Notes: generated by a model not told the origin, from the letters alone. Shown: positions 8,318 through 21,670, numbered from the stretch's first letter. The stretch: DNA of 64,000 bases from Chryseobacterium foetidum (GCF_025457425.1 NZ_JAMXIA010000001.1:2852001-2916000); one strand, 5' to 3'. Made by a program: numbers and translations.

Positions 8318-9853
8318 ATGACTATGAGTTCAGTTAAATCTCTTAAGCCGACGCAATACAGATGGACGATTTGTCTTCTGTTATTCCTCGCCACCACGAT
8401 CAATTATCTGGATCGTCAGGTTTTATCTTTGACGTGGAAAGATTTTATAGCACCGGAATTTCACTGGAATAACAACGATTACGGAAACATCACCGCATTA
8501 TTCTCTATATTCTACGCAGTGGGAATGCTTTTCGCAGGAAAATTCGTGGATTTCATGGATACCAAAAAAGGTTTCCTTTGGGCAATCGGAGTTTGGTCTG
8601 TGGGTGCAGTTTTACACGCATTCTGTGGAATCGCAACTTCAGGAATTCTTACCGGAAATTGGTTAGCAGGTTTTCATGGATCTAAAGAATTAATCGGAAC
8701 AGTTTCCAATACTTCTGCAATAATCAGTACGAGTGTAACTTTATTCATTTTTGCACGTTTCGTATTGGCAATTGGTGAGGCAGGGAATTTCCCCGCAGCA
8801 ATCAAAACCACGGCAGAATATTTCCCTAAAAAAGACAGAGCTTTTTCTACAAGTATCTGGAACGCAGGAGCAACTGTTGGAGCTTTGGCGGCACCGCTTA
8901 CAATACCGTTTATTGCAAAATCAATGGGTTGGGAATGGGCATTTATTATTATTGGTGCTTTAGGATTCGTCTGGATGGGACTTTGGGTATTCGTCTACAA
9001 AAAACCACATTTACACAAAAGAGTTAACGAGCACGAATTAACGTACATCAATCAGGATCAGGATGATCTTCCGAATGAAGACACTTCAGTTCCGGAAAAA
9101 GTATTTACATTCAAAGAATGTTTCAGCTACAGACAGACTTGGGCTTTTGCCTTCGGAAAATTCATGACAGACGGCGTCTGGTGGTTCTTTTTATTCTGGA
9201 CTCCGGCTTATTTAAGTTCGGTTTACGGAATGGATTCCACTGAAAGTGCCTTGCCGCTATTCGTACTTTATATGATTACTTTATTATCAATCATCGGCGG
9301 ATGGCTTCCAAAATATTTTGTTGAAAAGAAAGGAATGAACGCCTATTCTGGAAGAATGAAAGCGATGTTGATTTTCGCATTTTTTCCTCTGTTGGCACTT
9401 TTGGCTCAACCTTTAGGAACTGCAACGTATTGGATTCCGGTTTTAATTATCGGTGTAGCAGGAGCAGCACATCAGGCATGGTCAGCGAATATCTTCTCAA
9501 CCGTTGGCGATATGTTCCCTAAAAAAGCCATCGCAACCATCACGGGAATTGGCGGAATGGCTGGAGGAATCGGTTCATTTATCATTAATAAATCTTCAGG
9601 AGTTTTATTCGATCATGCTCACAAAGCTTGGTCAACCGTAGATGGAGTTCCTTTATTGGAAAAATATCCACAATACGTTAACGACCGTTTGCCGGACGGT
9701 TTCTTTGAACAATTGGAAAAATCAGGTGCCGTAGTTTCAGACGGAATCGACAAAGGATACATGATTATTTTCTCGATCTGTGCAGTCGCTTATTTAATTG
9801 CATGGACAGTAATGAAAATGTTGGTTCCTAAGTATAAAGTAATTAGTAAGTAG
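8318..9853 (+). CDS. exuT: Hexuronate transporter (MFS, ACS family)
   Basis: Inner membrane symporter expected to import galacturonate/glucuronate. The 511-aa protein begins with the family signature TINYLDRQVLSL (residues ~28-40) and has roughly 12 hydrophobic segments. It has the EAGNFPAAIKTTAEYFPKKDR loop and a longer than usual periplasmic insertion before the last helix (VDGVPLLEKYPQYVNDRLPD). It is 4 bp after kdgA. The gene symbol rests on context; other organic-anion permeases share this family. Confidence 0.85.
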   Translation: MTMSSVKSLKPTQYRWTICLLLFLATTINYLDRQVLSLTWKDFIAPEFHWNNNDYGNITALFSIFYAVGMLFAGKFVDFMDTKKGFLWAIGVWSVGAVLHAFCGIATSGILTGNWLAGFHGSKELIGTVSNTSAIISTSVTLFIFARFVLAIGEAGNFPAAIKTTAEYFPKKDRAFSTSIWNAGATVGALAAPLTIPFIAKSMGWEWAFIIIGALGFVWMGLWVFVYKKPHLHKRVNEHELTYINQDQDDLPNEDTSVPEKVFTFKECFSYRQTWAFAFGKFMTDGVWWFFLFWTPAYLSSVYGMDSTESALPLFVLYMITLLSIIGGWLPKYFVEKKGMNAYSGRMKAMLIFAFFPLLALLAQPLGTATYWIPVLIIGVAGAAHQAWSANIFSTVGDMFPKKAIATITGIGGMAGGIGSFIINKSSGVLFDHAHKAWSTVDGVPLLEKYPQYVNDRLPDGFFEQLEKSGAVVSDGIDKGYMIIFSICAVAYLIAWTVMKMLVPKYKVISK

Positions 9854-10209
9854 AAATTTTCAAGACATTTTTCTTTTCCCCAACCCTAAAGGGAGGAAAA
9901 ATGTCTTGAAAATTTCATCAAAATTAACTCCCTTTAGGGTTGGGGTAAATTAATTTTGATGAAATTTTGTAAGAAAAAATAATCCTTCAAGGTTTCAAAA
10001 ACCTTGAAGGTTTGAAAAATAACTTTGAGCTCTTTGCTAAGTAGAACGCCTTTGCCTCAATTTTTAAATTGATTATTTGAATCGGCGAAACTTCGTTTTG
10101 CGAACTTAAAAATATACATCAAGCATTAAAAAAATCTTTGCGGACTTTGCGTTTAAAAAGTTCCAAGATTTAGCAGAATTAAAAACACAATTTAATTCAA
10201 ATTAGAAAA
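9854..10209. repeat. Interleaved inverted repeats between exuT and uxaB
   Basis: Several hairpins overlap. A 19-bp arm at 9854-9872 pairs with 9897-9915. A 17-bp arm at 9910-9926 pairs with 9951-9967. The loops of these two hairpins, 9878-9895 and 9928-9945, are themselves an 18-bp inverted repeat (CCCCAACCCTAAAGGGAG and its complement). A separate 12-bp hairpin, CCTTCAAGGTTT with AAACCTTGAAGG, spans 9984-10010. The remainder is A/T-rich with CTTTGCGGACTTTGCG at about 10,135-10,152. No gene is visible. Confidence 0.8.
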
Positions 10210-11673
10210 ATGGAAAATCAGACAAAACAACAGTTAAACCGTCAAAACAGCGGTCTAGATACAAAATTACCAATCAAAATAGTACAGTTCGGGGGAGGAA
10301 ACTTCATGCGTGGATTTACAGATTATGTAATTGATAAATTAAACAAAGAAGCAGATTTCAACGCTGGAATTGTCAACATTCAGCCTACTCCAAACGGTTC
10401 AGTTCACAAACTTGAAGAACAGGGAAATCTCTATACTTTATTTTTGCGAGGAATTAAAAAAGGCGAAATCATTGATGAGAAATGCGTGATTTCGGCGATT
10501 CAGAAGTCGGTTAATCCTTATGCAGATTACAACAGCTTTTTGGAGTTGGCAAAAGAAGAAGAACTCGAATTTGTTTTTTCAAATACAACCGAAACCGGAA
10601 TCGCTTACGACGAAACTGAAAATTCTTACGAAGGTCCGCACAAAAATTTTCCAGCGAAAGTGGCGGTTTTACTTCATGAAAGATACAAGCATTTCAATGG
10701 TGCGACAGACAAAGGTTTAAGAATTATTCCCTGCGAGCTGATTGAAGAAAACGCAATCGTTTTAAAAGGAATTATTTTAAAATATGCCCAACTTTGGAAT
10801 TTAGACGAAGGTTTTGCAGAATGGGTTGAAAACAGCAATCACTTTCACAATACTTTGGTCGACAGAATTGTTCCGGGCTATCCAAAAGATGATGCTGCGA
10901 CGTATGAAGACCAGTTGGATTATGAAGATCCAATGATGGTAGTTTCTGAAACATTCCTATTATGGGTGATTCAGGGAGGTGAAGACTTAAAACAGAGAAT
11001 TCCTTTCGATCAAATCAACGAACAGATTTTGGTGGTGGAAGATATTCAGCCATACCGTTTAAGAAAAGTAAGAATTCTGAATGGCGGACATACTTTGATG
11101 TTGGCTCCTGCGATTTTATCAGGTAAAGAATTGGTAAAAGAAGCAATCGATGACCAGTTTATCGGAACTTTTTTAAGCGAATCAATATTTAATGAAGTCA
11201 ATCAGACTTTAGGTTTAGATGAAACTGAACTAAAGGAATTTGCGGAAGAAGTGTTCGACAGATTCAGAAATCCTTTTATTAAGCACCATTTGGCGAGCAT
11301 CGCTTTATATTTTGTTTCTAAATTTAAAGTAAGAGTCGTTCCGAGTTTACTGACTTATGTTGAAAGAAATAATAGACTTCCGTTGAACCTAACGTTCTCT
11401 CTGGCAAGTTTAATCAGATTCTATCAGGGAAGTTTTGGTGAAAAATCTCTTCCTCTGAATGACGAAGAAGCGATCGTGAACAGATTCAAGGAAATCTGGA
11501 AAAACGAAGATTATGAAGTTGTTTCAGAACAGGCATTAAGCGAAAAACTGTTCTGGGATACCGACCTTACACAACTTGAAGGCCTGAAAGTCGCAGTAGC
11601 AAAGGCATTGTACGAAATCGACCACAATGACATGGAAACTGCCTACAAAAATTTTATTCAATTTTATTCTTAA
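10210..11673 (+). CDS. uxaB: Tagaturonate reductase (altronate oxidoreductase)
   Basis: NADH-dependent reduction of tagaturonate to altronate. The 487-aa protein has the mannitol dehydrogenase-family N-terminus with a dinucleotide-binding GGGNFMRGF motif (residues ~28-36) and the mid-protein segments ENAIVLKG and VDRIVPGYPKDD. It also has YRLRKVRILNGGHT with the family's Lys and His. The uxaA gene starts 6 bp after its stop. UxuB (fructuronate reductase) is a relative; pairing with uxaA favours UxaB. Confidence 0.92.
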   Translation: MENQTKQQLNRQNSGLDTKLPIKIVQFGGGNFMRGFTDYVIDKLNKEADFNAGIVNIQPTPNGSVHKLEEQGNLYTLFLRGIKKGEIIDEKCVISAIQKSVNPYADYNSFLELAKEEELEFVFSNTTETGIAYDETENSYEGPHKNFPAKVAVLLHERYKHFNGATDKGLRIIPCELIEENAIVLKGIILKYAQLWNLDEGFAEWVENSNHFHNTLVDRIVPGYPKDDAATYEDQLDYEDPMMVVSETFLLWVIQGGEDLKQRIPFDQINEQILVVEDIQPYRLRKVRILNGGHTLMLAPAILSGKELVKEAIDDQFIGTFLSESIFNEVNQTLGLDETELKEFAEEVFDRFRNPFIKHHLASIALYFVSKFKVRVVPSLLTYVERNNRLPLNLTFSLASLIRFYQGSFGEKSLPLNDEEAIVNRFKEIWKNEDYEVVSEQALSEKLFWDTDLTQLEGLKVAVAKALYEIDHNDMETAYKNFIQFYS

Positions 11674-11679
11674 ACAATC

Positions 11680-13293
11680 ATGCAAAAGAAAGTACTGAAA
11701 GTAAATTCCAAAGACAACGTTATTGTAGCGCTGTTGGATTTACCTGCCGGAGAATCGGTGCACTTAGACGGTACAGATTATACGATTCTTAAAGATATTA
11801 AAGCAAAACATAAATTCGCTGCCGTAGATTTTGAGGATGGCGACCATATCATCATGTATGGCGTAATCGTTGGAAAAGCCAACCAATCCATCAGTCAGGG
11901 CGAAGTGATTACCACCGAAAACGTAAAGCACCAAAGTGCAAAAGTTGTAGGTAAAACCGAAACGTTGGGATGGACTCCACCCAATGTTGACAAGTGGAAA
12001 GACCGTACTTTCATGGGCTATCACCGTGAAGACGGACAGGTAGGAACAGAAAATATCTGGCTGTTTTTCCCCTTGGTATTCTGCGAAAACAAGAATATCG
12101 AAACACTGAAGGATATTTTTGAAAAGGAACTGCTTCACGATAAAGCCAGCAAACATCAGTTATTACTGCGTTCTTTATTAAACGGCGGTGCAGCTGTTGA
12201 AGTTGAAGAAGAACAAGCGGATACAAGAGTATTTAAAAATATCGATGCAAGATTCATCACGCACCAGGGTGGTTGTGGCGGAATCCGTCAGGATGCTGAG
12301 GCGTTGGGAAGACTGTTTGCAGGATATGTCAACAACCCGAATGTGGCGGGAGCTACGGTTCTCAGCTTAGGGTGTCAGAATCTTCAGGTACAGATTTTCA
12401 TGGATGCACTGCACGCATTGGCTCCAAATAATAAAAAACCGATTGTCGTTTACGAACAGCAAAAATCGGGTACCATCGATGAAATGCTGACCGGCGTTAT
12501 CAAAGATTCATACGAAGGCATTAAAAAAGCCAATGAAATAGAGAGAAAACCAGCATCCATCACCAAACTGAACATTGGTTTGGAATGTGGTGGCTCAGAC
12601 GGTTTCTCAGGAATTTCTGCAAACCCAGTTTTGGGCGAAGTTTCAGATATTATGGCGGCAGTGGGCGGAACAACCATGCTCGCAGAATTCCCTGAATTGT
12701 GTGGAGTAGAGCAGGAGTTGGTCAACCGTTGTATTAATGATGAAGATGGCGTAAAATTCCTGAAACTGATGAAAGATTTTGAAGCCTCTGTGGTTGCGGC
12801 AGGTTCAGGATTTGATATGAATCCGTCTCCCGGAAACATCAAAGACGGTTTAATTACCGATGCCATGAAATCTGCAGGAGCATCCAAAAAAGGTGGAGCA
12901 GCGCCAATCGTGGAAGTTCTCGATTTTACAGAATACGCCACAAAACCAGGTCTGAATCTGTTGTGTACTCCCGGAAATGATGCCGAATGTACAACGGCTT
13001 TAGTCGGTTCAGGTGCGACAGTCGTACTTTTCACTACAGGTCTTGGAACTCCGATGGGAAATCCTATTACACCGGTTGTGAAGATTTCTTCCAACACGGT
13101 TTTGGCAGAAAAAATGTCAGACATTATTGATTTCAATGCAGGTACCGTAATCAGCGGAGAAAAAACAATTCCCGAAGCAGCAGACGAACTTCTGGAACTC
13201 ATCATCAACGTAGCCAGCGGCGAAGTAAAAACCAAAGCAGACGTTCTTAATCAGAATGATTTCATTCCATGGAGACGCGGAGTCTCTCTATAA
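11680..13293 (+). CDS. uxaA: Altronate dehydratase
   Basis: Dehydrates D-altronate to KDG, closing the galacturonate branch. The 537-aa protein shows the N-terminal SAF domain (residues ~1-90) followed by the large GarD/UxaA catalytic domain with RTFMGYHREDGQVGTEN, HQGGCGGIRQDAE and GLECGGSDGFSGISANP. The conserved cysteines are compatible with an iron cofactor. It is the last gene of the cluster and is followed by a clear terminator at 13,322. Confidence 0.95.
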   Translation: MQKKVLKVNSKDNVIVALLDLPAGESVHLDGTDYTILKDIKAKHKFAAVDFEDGDHIIMYGVIVGKANQSISQGEVITTENVKHQSAKVVGKTETLGWTPPNVDKWKDRTFMGYHREDGQVGTENIWLFFPLVFCENKNIETLKDIFEKELLHDKASKHQLLLRSLLNGGAAVEVEEEQADTRVFKNIDARFITHQGGCGGIRQDAEALGRLFAGYVNNPNVAGATVLSLGCQNLQVQIFMDALHALAPNNKKPIVVYEQQKSGTIDEMLTGVIKDSYEGIKKANEIERKPASITKLNIGLECGGSDGFSGISANPVLGEVSDIMAAVGGTTMLAEFPELCGVEQELVNRCINDEDGVKFLKLMKDFEASVVAAGSGFDMNPSPGNIKDGLITDAMKSAGASKKGGAAPIVEVLDFTEYATKPGLNLLCTPGNDAECTTALVGSGATVVLFTTGLGTPMGNPITPVVKISSNTVLAEKMSDIIDFNAGTVISGEKTIPEAADELLELIINVASGEVKTKADVLNQNDFIPWRRGVSL

Positions 13294-13321
13294 TGGGTTA
13301 ATTATATTAAATATTAGGGTT

Positions 13322-13360
13322 GAAAATGCTTCTTGCTTCGGTAGGGAGCATTTTCTTTTT
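13322..13360 (+). terminator. Rho-independent terminator after uxaA
   Basis: GAAAATGCT at 13322-13330 pairs with AGCATTTTC at 13347-13355, followed by a T run. It lies 29 bp after the uxaA stop and closes the uronate cluster. Confidence 0.85.
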
Positions 13361-13399
13361 ACAGATAGTGTGGATTTGATAGCGCAGATTTGCAATCCG

Positions 13400-13710
13400 T
13401 GACGACACCATACAAAAAGTCACCCCATAAAAACCACAAAAACATCTAAAGCACTATCTAACTCCGCATAATTTATGGCACTGGGATTTTGATGAATATA
13501 ATTTATCTTCTCTCCAATCTATTTATTTGAAAAAACTTCTTCAGCATGATAGCCATCTTGCCAAACTTTAAACTTTTGCTCTCTGGATAAATGCTCACAG
13601 GATTTTTGAAAATATTGTAACAACCATTCTTTTGTGCTTTCAGGTTCAGACTGCATAGCTCGATTATCTTTTTCGAAGTAAATTTTTAAAACCTCTCATG
13701 AGTTCAGAAA
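13400..13710 (-). pseudogene. Remnant of a REP-associated tyrosine (IS200-like, RAYT) transposase
   Basis: Reading the minus strand gives pieces of a RAYT C-terminal half. EPESTKEWLLQYFQKSCEHL is followed by SREQKFKVWQDGYHAEEVF, then an in-frame TAG, then EKINYIHQNPSAINYAELDS. The segments KVWQDGYHAE and NYIHQNP are characteristic of the Y1 transposase family. A frame break also precedes EPEST, and the catalytic N-terminal half (HuH motif) is missing. Palindrome-like sequence at 13,360-13,420 may be a former REP partner. Confidence 0.7.
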
Positions 13711-13769
13711 AAGTATTTAGATCGTCTGCAAGACAAAATAATTAAAGATAATTTCACACCAGGCAGTAT

Positions 13770-15050
13770 GCAAAAATGAAAGCCCGCCAACACTCAAACC
13801 CTCCAACGCTCAAATCCACCAACTCTCCAACTCTCCAACCCTCCCACATAATTTTCAGGAGCCGGGAACCCGCTGTCCACTATATCTTTTTTGCGGCAGC
13901 CTCCATTTCATTCCGTCCGCCACAAAAAAGGATGCCGTTTCCATCGGGGCTATTAACGGGCGTAGCTTCTTTACAACGATGTTATCCTGATAAGCGATAA
14001 GTATTAAGCAATTAGTAATAAGTAATAAAATAATGTACTTTCAGAAATTTAATTTATAAAACATCTTTAGAACTTCAATTACAAATCAAAAACATATAAC
14101 AAAAGTTTTTTGGGGATCCTTTTCTCCAATATTTTTCAGATCGATTATTAGTAAAAAAGCAAACCCTCCTTCTTATAATGTATTGTTAAACCATTCCCAT
14201 CCTCTGGAGGGGATGTCAAAAATCGCAGATTTTAGACTGGGGTGGTTACTCCCACGCAAAAATCACTCTTTTAAGAATCGAAGTATAACAACATCAAGTA
14301 AAACTCTCACCGCTGGTTCTGGCGTCCCGCCCGTACCCACAAAAAAAATTACTGCAGCAAAAACTCTCTATTTTCAAAACCCAAACAACTCGTCACCTTC
14401 ATTTCGCAGCCCGTAATCCATAACCCGCACCCCGAATCTCAAATCTCAAACATTAAATCTCAAATCTTTTTGTCCGCTGGTTCTGGCGTCCCGCCCGTAC
14501 CCACAAAAAAAATTACACTAACAAAAACTCTCTATTTTCAAAACCCAAACAACTCGTCACCTTCATTTCGCAGCCCGTAATCCATAACCCGCACCCCGAA
14601 TCTCAAACATCAAACATCAAATCTCAAATCTCAAATCTCAAATCTTTTTGTCCGCTGTTGCGGGCGTCCCGCCCATACCCACTTAGAAAATTACAGTCTC
14701 CCTGCCCAGCACTCCATCGGAATGCCACATTTGTCAAAAATCCGACCAGCAAAATCACACCCACCATCACCGCACTCCGGAGCAGTGCTATCTGAAAAAC
14801 CTGTATAATAACCTCCCCGCCACAACATTGCCACACCCCGTACCCCGAAATCAATCATCCCTTCACTCTCCGGCTCTCCAACTAAACCACTAACCAACTA
14901 AACCACCAAAGCCCTCCAACCCTGCACCCCTAAACTCCCATCTCCCATCTCCCATCTCCCAACTCCCAACTTCCATCTCCCATCTTCCCACAACTTTTCC
15001 CACACTTAACCAGCGTGTTGTGACATTATGTTAAATAAATATGAATAAAA
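13770..15050. repeat. Gene-free stretch of short-word repeats and direct repeats before the rRNA operon
   Basis: No coding gene is credible here. Contents in order: CTCCAAC-type words (13,785-13,850); a structured element on the minus strand (13,857-13,960, listed separately); and a hairpin-rich unit with TCCTCTGGAGGGGATG at about 14,200-14,245. Two near-identical copies of a ~130-bp unit start with CGCTGGTTCTGGCGTCCCGC (about 14,310-14,440 and 14,472-14,605), and a third, partial copy is near 14,651. CAAATCT-type words (14,600-14,645) and CCCATCT-type words (14,937-14,995) complete the stretch. The short ORFs in the region have the same biased composition and are rejected. Confidence 0.7.
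13857..13960 (-). ncRNA. Candidate structured element, copy A
   Basis: On the minus strand it reads TAGCCCCGATGGAAACGGC, ATCCTTTTTTGTGG, a variable loop, CCGCAAAAAAGATATAG, TGGACAGCGGG and finally GGCTCCT. It aligns with copy B (21,561-21,670, plus strand) and copy C (44,231-44,317, minus strand). The T-run/A-run stem and the CCCG/CGGG pair are both preserved with base changes that keep pairing. It may belong to a known flavobacterial RNA motif, which I could not check. Confidence 0.55.
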
Positions 15051-15051
15051 G

Positions 15052-15083
15052 TTTGGTGGGGATATTAAAAGTTTCTACTTTTG
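15052..15083 (+). promoter_or_regulatory. rRNA promoter P1
   Basis: The -33 TTTG at 15052-15055 and the -7 TACTTTTG at 15076-15083 are separated by 20 nt, a full match to the Bacteroidota housekeeping promoter. It is the first of three tandem promoters before 16S. Confidence 0.85.
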
Positions 15084-15165
15084 CACCACTGAAAACGGAA
15101 GGAAGTAAGTAGCGCAGGAGGATAAAGATAAGAACAAAACTTCAGAAAAAATATCAGCTGAAAAA

Positions 15166-15196
15166 TTTGCAAGAATAAAAAACAGTTGTATATTTG
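15166..15196 (+). promoter_or_regulatory. rRNA promoter P2
   Basis: The -33 TTTG at 15166-15169 and the -7 TATATTTG at 15189-15196 are separated by 19 nt. Confidence 0.8.
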
Positions 15197-15292
15197 CAGA
15201 CCCAATTATGGGGAAGCGCAGAAGTTAGAGATTGAGTGAAAAGGTAAGAAAATTAAGGTCGTCAAAAAACTTTAAAATTTCTTGAAAAAACA

Positions 15293-15324
15293 TTTGGTCA
15301 TGTTAAAATAACTTATTACTTTTG
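15293..15324 (+). promoter_or_regulatory. rRNA promoter P3
   Basis: The -33 TTTG at 15293-15296 and the -7 TACTTTTG at 15317-15324 are separated by 20 nt. This is the promoter nearest to 16S, which starts about 140 bp downstream of the predicted transcription start. Confidence 0.85.
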
Positions 15325-15471
15325 CACACGCAAATGCGGGGCGAAACTGACAGAAAAGTAGCCCGGTTAAAAAGCGGAAGAGAAGAGATCATTGAAGATA
15401 CAATATAACAACCAAAAAATAAGGAAAAACTAAAGCGTAATTAAGAAACTTTGAGTGAGTCAGACAAACAT

Positions 15472-16988
<1,517 letters not shown>

Positions 16989-17263
16989 TAGAGCGTCTTT
17001 AGACGTTAAACAAACAAACGGGACAATGTCCCAGGTACTTATTTAAAGTTTTTTAGCTTTAGTTTTTTTATTTGGTTGTCATATATATAAATGATAAAAG
17101 ATATTTGATCAGTGATAAAACATCATACATCAATCATCATTTATTACTTATAAAAAACATAAACCCACTAGAAATTAGTATAAGGGATAAGAGATTGAGA
17201 ATGAAAATGAAATAGGCGGTATGAGAATATCAATTATAACTCATTAATCATTACTCATAACAA

Positions 17264-17337
17264 AGTCTCGTAGCTCAGCTGGTTAGAGCGCTACACTGAT
17301 AATGTAGAGGTCGGCAGTTCGAGCCTGCCCGAGACTA
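17264..17337 (+). tRNA. tRNA-Ile (GAT)
   Basis: A cloverleaf of 74 nt in the 16S-23S spacer. The acceptor AGTCTCG pairs with CGAGACT, the D-arm is GCTCAGCTGGTTAGAGC, the anticodon loop CTGATAA carries GAT, and the T-arm is GGCAGTTCGAGCCTGCC. CCA is not encoded. Confidence 0.95.
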
Positions 17338-17431
17338 CTAATTTAAGTGATTTGAAATTGAAGGTTTGAAATTTGAAATTCGTTAAGTCTGAATATCAAA
17401 TCTCAAATATCAAATCTCAAATCAAACTAGA

Positions 17432-17508
17432 GGGGAATTAGCTCAGCTGGCTAGAGCGCCTGCCTTGCACGCAGGAGGTCAAGGGTTCGACTCCCTTATT
17501 CTCCACCA
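17432..17508 (+). tRNA. tRNA-Ala (TGC)
   Basis: The acceptor GGGGAAT pairs with ATTCTCC. The anticodon stem CCTGC/GCAGG encloses a loop with TGC, and the T-arm contains GGTTCGACTCC. A genomic CCA follows the discriminator base (17506-17508). Between the two tRNAs (17,350-17,430) lies a stretch of GAAATTTGAAATT / CAAATCTCAAAT words, the same repeat type found in other gaps. Confidence 0.95.
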
Positions 17509-17611
17509 TCACCGATGGTTTAATTTTAAAAAGCAGATAGAGCCAAAAACAATATTTTGCGAATTAGATCAGAAGTAGAGAAAAGATCATTGACATTAAC
17601 GGTAAAGATAT

Positions 17612-20517
<2,906 letters not shown>

Positions 20518-20636
20518 AATGTTTTTATCGATAAAATTATGTAGAATGTATGAAAGTACAATGTACAGAGTAAAGCACAACGCTTACATACTTTATACAT
20601 TATACAACAGTACGTCCCTACGTTATATACAGCCTT

Positions 20637-20745
<109 letters not shown>

Positions 20746-20753
20746 TTTATTCA

Positions 20754-20790
20754 AATCCTCAATCATTTATTTGATTGGGGATTTTTTTTG
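20754..20790 (+). terminator. rRNA operon terminator
   Basis: AATCCTCAATCA (20754-20765) pairs with TGATTGGGGATT (20772-20783, one G-T pair), followed by eight T. It lies about 10 bp after 5S. Confidence 0.85.
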
Positions 20791-20809
20791 CGCGAAACGC
20801 AAAAAAATT

Positions 20810-21555
20810 CAAGATTTAAAATTCAAGATTTAAGATTTAAGGTTCAAGGTTCAATATTCAAGGTTCAAGGTTCGGGATGCGAGATACGGGGTGCGATGCG
20901 GGATTCAAATTTAAGATACACGATACGGCTGCTGGCAGGAATCAAAATCTTAGCTGGCAGACAATAAACCATTCACAGAAAGCTTTTACCGTGCTTTTGA
21001 TTAAAAAAAATGATATATCTGTGGCGTCCAACACCCAATATCATTCATCATTCATCATTCATCAATCATCAGTGCGGGATGCGAAATTCAAAATTTAGAA
21101 TGTAAAATTTTGGATTTAATATTCAAAATTGAAGATACGGGATATAGCTGCTGGCAGGAATCAAAATCTTAGCTGGCAGACAGTAAACCATTCACAGAAC
21201 GACTTTTACCGTACTTTTGATAAAAAAAGGATAATGTCTCAGGCACCCATCATCCAACACCCAACATCATGCATCAATAATCAATCATCAATCATCAATC
21301 CATGACTCGTCACCTTTCAAAAAATACCTTTCAACTTAGCTCACTTCCCCAACCCTGAAAGTTCTAACTGATTATTTAAAAAAATAATGGTTAATGAATG
21401 AACTGTGATCGTATTCCTTTACAATAATTCATAACGTCTCAGGCACCTATCACCCAACATCCAACACACAACATCATTCATCAATCATTACCCATTACCC
21501 ATTGCTCAGTACTCATAGAATTTTTTCTTCTCAGCAATAAATATTCTTCCTAGCA
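20810..21555. repeat. Short-word and direct repeats downstream of the rRNA operon
   Basis: No gene is visible. ATTCAAGATTTAAG words occupy 20,808-20,875. An ~88-bp unit containing GCTGGCAGGAATCAAAATCT and AACCATTCACAGAA occurs at about 20,928-21,015 and again at about 21,148-21,235. The phrase 'GTCTCAGGCACC' followed by CAxCACCCAACA words recurs at about 21,235 and 21,436. CATCAATCATCA words fill 21,040-21,075, 21,260-21,305 and 21,475-21,490. These share word families with the stretch upstream of 16S. Confidence 0.65.
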
Positions 21556-21560
21556 CGCTT

Positions 21561-21670
21561 CCCTAGCCCTGATAGAAGCGGCATCCTTTTTTGCTTTTTA
21601 ATAAATATTGTTTTGATAAATAACTTTTCTGAAGCAAAAAAGATACAGCGGATAGCAGGAAAAAGCTCCT
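21561..21670 (+). ncRNA. Candidate structured element, copy B
   Basis: It reads TAGCCCTGATAGAAGCGGC, ATCCTTTTTTGCTT, an A/T-rich variable loop, GAAGCAAAAAAGATACAG, CGGATAGCAGG and AGCTCCT. The order of conserved blocks is the same as in copies A and C. CCTG here pairs with CAGG, where copy A has CCCG with CGGG. TTTTTTGCTT pairs with AAGCAAAAAA, where copy A has TTTTTTGTGG with CCGCAAAAAA. These are compensatory changes. It sits just before topB. Confidence 0.55.

Noticed and set aside
12450..13235. Minus-strand frame of 261 codons inside uxaA
   Set aside because: Shadow of a strongly supported gene; the protein has Ser/Pro-rich, unstructured composition and no start context.
13776..14897. 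Short frames rich in Pro, Ser and Thr before the rRNA operon
   Set aside because: They cover CTCCAAC- and CCCATCT-type repeats and change with repeat phase, so coding is unlikely.
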